The notes below the pieces were generated by a model. That model saw only the letters and a program-made list of their open reading frames with translations, made no database searches and was not told the origin of the DNA. From Takashimella koratensis (Eukaryota; Basidiomycota; Tremellomycetes; Trichosporonales; Tetragoniomycetaceae): DNA of 64,000 nucleotides. Each line of letters starts with the position of its first letter. Positions within the stretch are counted from its first letter, which is position 1. This document shows, one piece after another, positions 58,000 through 64,000 of the stretch. Both the position numbers and the translations under genes were made by a program. The stretch lies in NCBI GenBank assembly GCA_003116875.1, contig BCKT01000005.1, forward strand, positions 868,001 to 932,000, in the 5' to 3' direction.

Positions 58000-58926
58000 T
58001 TACCAACGCCAATTCTCAGGCTCGATAGATGTCGAACCATCATCATGTTCAACGTTGTCCACCGAAAGTGTCATGAGGGGGAGCCTAATTGTATAACAGG
58101 TGTGGCCGATGTTCCATGCTCCCCTAGCTCCCTGAGGAGTCGTGATTGTCATTGGTGCGTCGAACCTTGCGAATTGCTCCGACTCGGAGCGGTCTGTAGG
58201 CTTGGAAGTCATTATTTCTGCCGCCGCAGTGGCATGTGCAATTCGAGCGCATATGTTGGTAACAGACGTCCACTTCGCAGGAGTCCAATCAGACTCTTCA
58301 AGGATCCCAAGTTCGATCAGGACCCTCTCCACAACGAAGGCCATGGACTCAAGCAAGTGCGACAAATGATTTGAGGGCATGACAAAAGCTATTCGGCTTT
58401 CAGTGGTACTCAGATCAGAATTCGCGTGCGGGAACGGATCCGGTCTGAACTCCATCCTCTGAGGATCGAATCGTACCTGCAAGTCTGAGTGAATGTCGGT
58501 CTCTCTCCATTCCGTGCGAGTACCGATTCCAGACCTCGCGCACAAGTGGAAGAGGTGAACTTCTCGACCGGACTCGAATGACGACCTGTCAAGGGTTAAC
58601 TCAGTGACGACCGAGAAGTCCCTGTCTTGATTGAGGCTTTCCAATGCGTCTTGCTTGCAGTGTATCAAATACATTCACCGACCCCATTCGTCCGACATGA
58701 AGGACAGTTGTCGACGAGCAAAACCTCGGCGATGCTTGCGGTCATGATCTGGCAACATTGGTAACCTCTTCAATTCCGAGGTTGAAGCCAGAATGTCGGA
58801 AGGATGCACAGGGACAACACTGGTCTTTGTTGTGTTTTCTCCTTCGGTTTGTGCGGTAATCCGACGGCATGGCCACTCGCACAGTGTCTCAAGATGACGC
58901 ACGATTTGGGGGTCGCGTTCCGCCAT
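58000..58926 (-). CDS. Block B member 5, unrecognised protein with one 57-nt intron
   Basis: Exons 58679-58926 and 58000-58621, joined across a 57-nt GTGAAT...GACAG intron, give 870 nt and 289 residues. The unspliced frame has a TGA at 58675-58677, which the intron removes without changing frame. The spliced protein reads FMSDEWGR-DFSVVTELTLDR, matching YDFAIETSRDL in member 3. Landmarks: REVHLFHLCARSG, SRIAFVMPSNHLSHLLESMA, ESDWTPAKWTSVTNICARIA, and ARGAWNIGHTCYTIRLPLMT with LSVDNVEHDDG. It is more divergent than members 3 and 4 and starts MAERDPQIV. A TATA-like CATATTTAAGC (- strand) at about 59015-59023 is near 90 bp upstream of the ATG. Function is unknown. Confidence 0.7.
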
Positions 58927-59454
58927 CTTGAGGAGGATATCGGTAGTAATTGAGACTGGCAGACAAGAAAGCGGAAGTGGTCAATAGTGGGGGACAAGGT
59001 GTCGTCAGCGAGGCTTAAATATGTGAGTCGAGGAGTGATAGAGTGGGGAGCGCGGTCTCTACGTATAGGCCGAAGAGGCTCTTGAGCCAAGAGCAGATTG
59101 ACGTGGAGGCTACCTACGTACTCGGACCTGTTTTGCAGCCGAGAAGACCAGGGAGTCCTCCTTTACTGATCCACATGTAAGGAGAGAAAGATAGTGAAAG
59201 GATTCGCTCCTTTACCGTCGGCCGTTGCACTAAACCTCCGCATAGTGAAAGGAATCGCTCCTTTACCTTCGGCTGTTGCACTAAACCTCCGCTGACTGGT
59301 TTACCTCCATGGCTAAGCAAGTACATGGTGCTCGGGTAAGGTGGACATTACTCCCCACCTTTGCAGAATCGTCAAGGCAGGCGGCGTGAATGCATGACAC
59401 AACCAGCAAAACCTTAAAAACATGGCGTGGTATACAGTGACTTCAAAAGTGGTT
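58927..59454. promoter_or_regulatory. Promoter of block B member 5, with 51-bp tandem units
   Basis: Two near-identical adjacent 51-bp units (59191-59241 and 59242-59292), each ATAGTGAAAGGA[T/A]TCGCTCC then TTTACC[G/T]TCGGC[C/T]GTTGC and ACTAAACCTCCGC. A third partial module, GTCCTCCTTTACTGATCC, precedes them at 59153-59170. This is the clearest form of the block B promoter module. Confidence 0.8.
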
Positions 59455-60435
59455 TTAAAGGATTTCGGTGATGCGCTGAGCCAAGAGCGACACCGGATCG
59501 ACCGTCACCTGAGTCACTTCCTCCCCATCAACCACCACAGTCTCCTCAACAAGTCTGATACTATGCAAATTGTCAACAGACAGTGTAAGAAGGGGGAGAT
59601 GGATGGTGTAGCAATCTCCGAAGTCGTGCCATTCCCCCTTAGGAACCGAGGTAACGGACGTGTTTGTCACTGAGATCTGCGCTTGCGAGACCACCCCTTG
59701 CATTGATGACTGCCTAGTACACTGTGTACTCTTGGGGGCCTTGGACGTTTTAATTGCCACGCGATGGACGAGTTTACCATAGTCACTGGCGACAGCGTCT
59801 AACCTTTCTTTAGTCCAGTCATCTTGTGTCCGGACCCCACGTGTGGCAAGAATTTGGTCGACCCTGTCGGTGACAGAATCAACGACCGCTGACAGGAGCG
59901 TTTTAGGCATGCAGAACGTTTTGGGATTTTCCTCACCCTCAAGATCAGAGTTAGGATCAGAGTCATAACCAAAGTCCGAGTCCGAGTCCGATTCTCGTTC
60001 GTACCAGTCCTCATTGTCGCCGTGTCCGTAAGTAAGGAACATGTTGGTAAGGTGCAGCCTGGGCGGCGTTTCGTGCCTGTACCCGTACATCTGCTGATGC
60101 GTGAGAACCGCAAAGTCGCCGGCGTAAAGGCGACTCTATGAAATGCAATCACCAAGCGCCTTTTCTCGAGCGGTCTCATCCGCAGTTGCTGCCAAAGCCC
60201 ACTGAAGCTGGCGCCCGATGGGCAATTTTTCCCCAGCTGGTAGACCATTCCGGTTGGTGTTTGGAGCCGCAATAGTTCTCGGATGCGCGGCCAGCGACTC
60301 TGGAGCGTTCGCGTTTCCCCTGGTCATGAAGTTCTGCACGTCGCTCCAGTCCCCTCGTAGTTTCGGCTCCGCAAGCGCGTATTCGCGTGTTAACTTACTG
60401 TTCTCAGACGGTGGGTGGAAAAACTGCTCTGCCAT
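59455..60435 (-). pseudogene. Block B member 6, interrupted by one in-frame TAG
   Basis: One continuous frame from ATG 60435 (MAEQFFHPPSENSKLTREYA) to 59455, broken only by TAG at 60136-60138. Upstream of it: LPIGRQLQWALAATADETAR, the family N-terminal helix. Downstream: GDFAVLTHQQMYGYR, RLHLTNMFLTYGHG, KTFCMPKTLLSAVVDSVTDR, DDWTKERLDAVASDYGKLVH, and KGEWHDFGDCYTIHLPLLTL with SVDNLHSIRLVEE. I looked for an intron that would remove the TAG, as in member 5, and found no GT-AG pair of matching phase. It is either a recent pseudogene or a stop-codon sequencing error. An Asp/Ser/Glu-rich insert (about 59920-60000) is specific to this copy. Confidence 0.65.
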
Positions 60436-60824
60436 AGTAGCGCGATTGTTGATACTCTTGAGAGCTGGTCGACCTGAAATCAGAGAGTGAGGTTCGCTTG
60501 GGCAGTTTTGAGATGAGGTTATGAGTAAAACATGGGAAACTGGTTGACGTGGTATCTGGTAGAAAGGGGAGGTATGCTAGGTATTTCTGCACTTGGTGCG
60601 CCTGAGTAGCAGATTACAAGGGGCTTCTGCGCAGGTTGCGCTTTGAAAGGAAGCTGATTTCTGCGACCCATACACAAAACTTGGCAGGCTTGTAAAAGGG
60701 AGCTGAGACGTTGACCAACCGCTGTGTGATCGTGAAAGGATCGCTCCTTTTTCCTTTCAGCACTCACACCCCGCTTTGGGTAGGTGGGGAGAGAAAGGGA
60801 AAATGCAACGATGGTGATAACCCG
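60436..60824. promoter_or_regulatory. Promoter of block B member 6, one palindromic module
   Basis: The module CGTGAAAGGATCGCTCCTTT lies at 60731-60750, about 300 bp above the ATG. Its second copy and the TTGCACTAAACC arm are not evident, perhaps because the LTR inserted nearby. Confidence 0.55.
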
Positions 60825-61119
60825 TGTTAGGTTTCAACGGGTTGGGGATTCATCTCTCGACGCTACAGACTGCTATTTAATGCACCAGATCGGCCTCGAC
60901 CGCTTGCGCGTCGTTCATGCATCCCCGTCGTTCTCCGCGGCCGCAACCGCTCGTGGGCTCGTGCGCCGCAGCGCTGCATTGCCCTACTAGTGGCCTTATT
61001 GTTCTCCGTGGCCTCGGCCTACGCCACCCCGCTCGGTCCCCTCTCGTCATCCCAGGTACTTCGGGACCGCTCGGATCACCTTGGATCAACTCCGCAGTTC
61101 TCGGGTTTGATACCTGACA
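60825..61119 (+). mobile_element. Solo LTR (copy 2) with 5-bp target duplication
   Basis: Begins TGTTAGGTTTCAACGGGTTG and ends GATACCTGACA, with short inverted ends (TGTTAGG / CCTGACA). It is flanked by a perfect ACCCG duplication (60820-60824 and 61120-61124). A TATA-like TATTTAA is at 60874-60880. It is highly similar to the LTR at 39297-39584. TG...CA ends, 5-bp duplication and about 295 bp length fit an LTR retrotransposon; the superfamily cannot be told without the internal part. Confidence 0.88.
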
Positions 61120-61349
61120 ACCCGCCCGTCGAGCAGCTCACAAGAACTGCCAAGTATTCAAGCTCCGGCTTTCTGCGGGGCCGTGGGCAGGCGGGATTAA
61201 CACTGCGGCTATCGACCGCGGATGAGGAGTGGCTGGATAGCAACAGAATAGTAGAGTAATTTTGGCAGCAAACGGTCGCATAGAACCCCCATTGTACGAC
61301 AAAATACCAAGCACTACATAATCCGTCACAGATGAGGTTCCCCGGCTCG

Positions 61350-62110
61350 GCTCACGTTTTAGTAACAACACTTGTGTCTAGAGAAGACCCACCCCCCCTC
61401 GGAGGTTGTGATGCTGTGCAACTCGTCGCCCGAGACCACAAAAATCGCGGTCCTGATGGTATAGAAAGGAGAGCGCTCCACTCTCCCTTGGGCTTGTTGT
61501 TGGAAGCCGATTCACTCGTTGAAGAGGTCGCCGTACTCTCGCCCGTAAAGATTTCAGGTAGATCCCCTTTGAGCAGAGCTGTCGATGCTAGACGGAGCGT
61601 CTGGGCGTACTGATCCTTCACCGCGTACAATTCGATGCTCGTCCATTCAGAAACACTCGTGACGCCTGAGCAGTGACGATCTTCTGAAAGTTGTCAAGTG
61701 TTGATTCCAATACCTCGGCTACAATCGACTTGGGCAAGCAAAATTACCTCGATGAGATGCCGGGGTCGTTCGCCGTATCGATGCAGTGCTACATATCCGA
61801 GTTCTCGTATTCGGGATCCCAATACCGCTGGAGGGTATTCTGGTAGAGCAACAAACTTGTCGGTGACGTGGATCCTCGGTGGGGCTTCAGAGAAGTAGGA
61901 GAGTACGGTGGGATGAGGGTTTATGTCGATAGCGGATTCAAGTTCTCATGTTCAGCTACGGAAGGGCTTCAGCGCAGCTTCTCGACCAGTCGCATCAGCG
62001 GCTGACGCGTAGGAGCATTTCTTCAAAGCATCTCGCGATAGTTTGTCGAAAACAAGGACAACAACGGACTTTTCCTGAGAAGTCAGCATATGGGTCTTCC
62101 GCGGGGCTGT
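61350..62110 (-). pseudogene. Block B member 7, heavily degraded copy
   Basis: Family pieces occur in the right order on the - strand but in different frames: LKKCSYASAADATGREAALK (N-terminal helix, near 62010), APPRIHVTDKFVAL (near 61870), FCLPKSIVAEVLESTLDNFQ (near 61720), VSEWTSIELYAVKDQYAQTL (near 61640) and NNKPKGEWSALLSIPSG (near 61480). The CYTIHLP strand is no longer recognisable. At least two frameshifts and an in-frame stop separate these pieces. The LTR copy 2 lies just downstream. Confidence 0.65.
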
Positions 62111-62990
62111 ACTGGCCAGCTCTCACACTTCCGAATACCGAGTCCAAACAGCTCACGCTCTTCTTAGAAGGTTTAGCCAGTGTGATTCAATAGGAGGAGA
62201 TGAGGCGCTGAGTGCGAATACTTGAGACGAACGCCGGTAATAAGACGGACGGTAGCCTGCAATGTGGTGGTGCAGTCGGAAACGATTGGTAAGTAAACCT
62301 TGTGGATGGGGCAAAAACGAGAATTTGCCGTTGACTCTCCAGGCCTTCGGCATACTAAGATTCTCTCTGCACTGTAAAGGGAGACTTCTTTTGCCGTCCA
62401 TTTCCTCAGGGCTTTACAACTCTAGCAGGCTTTCTCCGGTGTACACTCGTTGATGGCGGTGAACCGGGATAGTCAGCGTTACAGAGTCCAGACCTCTCCT
62501 ATGTGAAAGGTCACCACTCTTTCGTGAGATAGAAATCTACTTCAATGGCGAGCCTAACATGGAGAGTCCCACTGCAGCATGCATGTACAAGTGGGTATGA
62601 CCTTGAATTGCGATCAAGCCGCAGCAGAAGCTCTACAAGCTCTGTGATTCACTCCTTCACTCTTTGTGGCAAACAGTCTCCCGAGATCAAATGACATAGA
62701 GCCACGTGAAATCTTTGTTCATCGAGAGCTGACAAGTCGTTCGGCTCAGAGCTCAGCGTGTGGATGACGAGCGACCAAGGCTTGTCCTGAATGGAGCCCT
62801 GAATGGAGTATCGAGTCTTCTTTTCATTCCATCGGGTGCGCGGTGATGCCTCAGACGGCGTGTCGTTGGCGGTGTGACCTTACTGGTCTGTGCTCGAAGA
62901 CACCTCTCCCTGAGCGATTGTGAAAATTTCGCTGCGGTGGAAAAACTCGTCGATGATGACTGACATGCACAAGAAGCTGAGTGGATCGAT
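62111..62990. other. Intergenic region with degraded family-like fragments
   Basis: On the - strand, around 62970-62870, LSFLCMSVIIDEFFHRSEIF recalls the FCMP helix. Around 62850-62770, RTRWNEKKTRYSIQGS recalls G-x-WN...CYTIHL. Weak TCCTTT-module-like sequences occur near 62372-62400 (AAAGGGAGACTTCTTTTGCC) and 62503. It may be the 3' part of the gene at 62991-63590, separated from it by a stop codon. Confidence 0.4.
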
Positions 62991-63590
62991 TCAGTTCGGT
63001 GACCACTTGAGCTGGATGGTATCGCTATCGCCGCTATGCTTGAGTGTCTCTTCACTGATGATCCGAAACGAGGTGGCTATCCAGGACGGGAAGAGCCGTC
63101 TAGGTACCGCGAGCCAAGTCACCTCGAGGACGTGAGTGTCTCCCAAGCTCTCGGAGTAGACTGGGGGCTTGAAGGTCGTTTCGTTGTCAGACACCCTCGT
63201 GGTGTCTTCGACTTGTCGTGGTTTGATGACACCATAGCAAAGGCAAGGGGCCGAAATCTGGTAGCCGAGTGAGTCATTCGAGATTGGGTCGAGAATGTAA
63301 CGAAAGGCACGGGCAAGTTGCTGCTTTCCGAGGGAAGCAGCAACTGATTGATACTCGGAGAGAGAACTCTCCCGCTCAGGTTCACTCGAGTCGGTTATGA
63401 TGCGCAATGCGGGGTCAAAAGTCCGTTTCTGAACTACTTTGAAGCGATGTAGAGTCTGTGCGGTAAACTCTCGTTCGTCGCGTATCGTAGGCGTCTTTGT
63501 AATGTGGCTGGCGGTCGGGCCGTCGTCCTCGGACCAAAATGCGAACCATTCAGGGTATGCTTCGGAATGAGACGCCGCGTTTTCGGACAT
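62991..63590 (-). CDS. Unrecognised protein, possible divergent block B member 8
   Basis: Open frame on the - strand; I take the ATG of MSENAASHSEAYPEWFAFWS (about 63590) as start, though an in-frame ATG 21 nt earlier is possible. About 199 residues end in TIQLKWSPN before TGA. The centre has a helix (LGKQQLARAFRYILDP) and strands (HVLEVTWLAVPRR; PSWIATSFRI). The same frame continues past the TGA into sequence resembling the FCMP helix of block B (LSFLCMSVIIDEFF), so the gene could be a block B copy truncated by a stop. No independent domain is seen. Confidence that it is a functional gene is low. Confidence 0.4.
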   Translation of the reverse strand: MSENAASHSEAYPEWFAFWSEDDGPTASHITKTPTIRDEREFTAQTLHRFKVVQKRTFDPALRIITDSSEPERESSLSEYQSVAASLGKQQLARAFRYILDPISNDSLGYQISAPCLCYGVIKPRQVEDTTRVSDNETTFKPPVYSESLGDTHVLEVTWLAVPRRLFPSWIATSFRIISEETLKHSGDSDTIQLKWSPN

Positions 63591-63611
63591 CGGGGGCAAG
63601 TTCAGCGGCAC

Positions 63612-64000
63612 GGGATGAGATTGTGGACGATGGGGTGTTTTTGGTCGGAGTGAAAAACCGCTATGGGTGAAGCGAATGGCGAGGTAACGGTGGATTCAGA
63701 AACAATTTGAGAATGTGGTGAAAGACAAACAGTAGAATTGGTATGGCCACCAGGTTATTCGTGGTGTTGTAGTAGGTGGTATGAGGTTTGGAGCAACAAC
63801 GCGAAGGCTCAGAGTGTCCTCCTTGATGATTGCGTAAGCTGCTAGGACAAATAATGGGTCTTTGCCGTTCTAGTTCATTCTAAGGCCCTCCATTGATTCT
63901 ATCATCATCATCTACTGGGAGAGGATGCGAACTGCCCTTTGAAGCTCGTCTGAGGCTTACGTTATCAGTAGATGCTCCATGTCCTTTTGCGCTGGGCGTG
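63612..64000. other. Right end of window, no gene seen
   Basis: About 390 bp with no supported coding region; it would be the upstream side of the gene at 62991-63590. Confidence 0.35.

Noticed and set aside
57583..58374. Open frame running through the N gap
   Set aside because: It depends on unknown bases and on a duplicated contig end and poly-G; it overlaps block B member 5 on the other strand.
60096..60150. An intron that would remove the TAG of block B member 6
   Set aside because: The available GT (GTGATT) and AG sites are out of phase or leave an intron shorter than 20 nt.

Overview
The window is nuclear DNA of a fungus, most likely a basidiomycete. The genes carry many short introns (about 45-100 nt) with GTGAGT/GTAAGT donors, and the housekeeping proteins recognisable here look basidiomycete in style. 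A yeast-like Pucciniomycotina or related lineage is my guess, not a demonstrated placement. The sequence is about half GC, with purine- or pyrimidine-rich intergenic DNA. There are no bacterial-type operons, CRISPR arrays or confident RNA genes.

Conserved genes. From the left: the 3' part of an OGFr-domain gene (113-695, +), NMD3 (959-3169, -), a PHD-finger protein (4481-7709, -), the splicing factor CEF1/CDC5 (11863-15051, -), GMP synthase GUA1 (24605-26780, +), a RidA-family deaminase (29986-30545, -) divergent from a Zn2Cys6 transcription factor (30836-33219, +), a small EthD-like protein (33262-33921, -), an RNase III-domain protein (34298-35930, +), a Vam7-type PX/SNARE protein (36163-37414, -), a secreted fasciclin-domain protein (41693-43767, -), a single long gene joining cystathionine beta-lyase to mevalonate kinase (44905-48239, -), and an Mdm31/Mdm32-type mitochondrial protein (48764-51476, +). 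For most of these the exon boundaries I propose keep one open frame to a stop codon.

Accessory blocks. Block A (about 16-24 kb, 27.3-29.7 kb and 38-41.2 kb, all + strand) holds at least seven genes of families I do not recognise, wrapped around GUA1 and the RidA-to-Vam7 cluster. It includes two duplicated pairs, one gene with an internal domain duplication, a Tc1/mariner-like element and a gene broken by a solo LTR. Block B (51.8-63.6 kb, all - strand) is a tandem array of six clear copies plus one clear and one possible degenerate copy of another unrecognised family. Members share an [F/L]HLT[N/D][M/L]F strand, a [S/C]FCMP helix and a C-terminal G-x-W-N...CYTIHLPLLTLSVDNL motif. Several copies carry frameshifts or stops, and a solo LTR with a perfect 5-bp target duplication lies among them. 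Upstream of most copies sits a repeated palindromic module, AAAGGA-N-TCCTTT, usually above a TATA-like box about 140-160 bp before the ATG.

Interpretation. The housekeeping backbone looks stable. Blocks A and B look like rapidly duplicating and decaying lineage-specific gene families. Their function is unknown. The array, its shared promoter module, its pseudogenes and a possible common fold between A and B are the main candidates for something undescribed. A 100-N gap at 57667-57766 is flanked by an exact 95-bp repeat and is probably an unmerged contig overlap.
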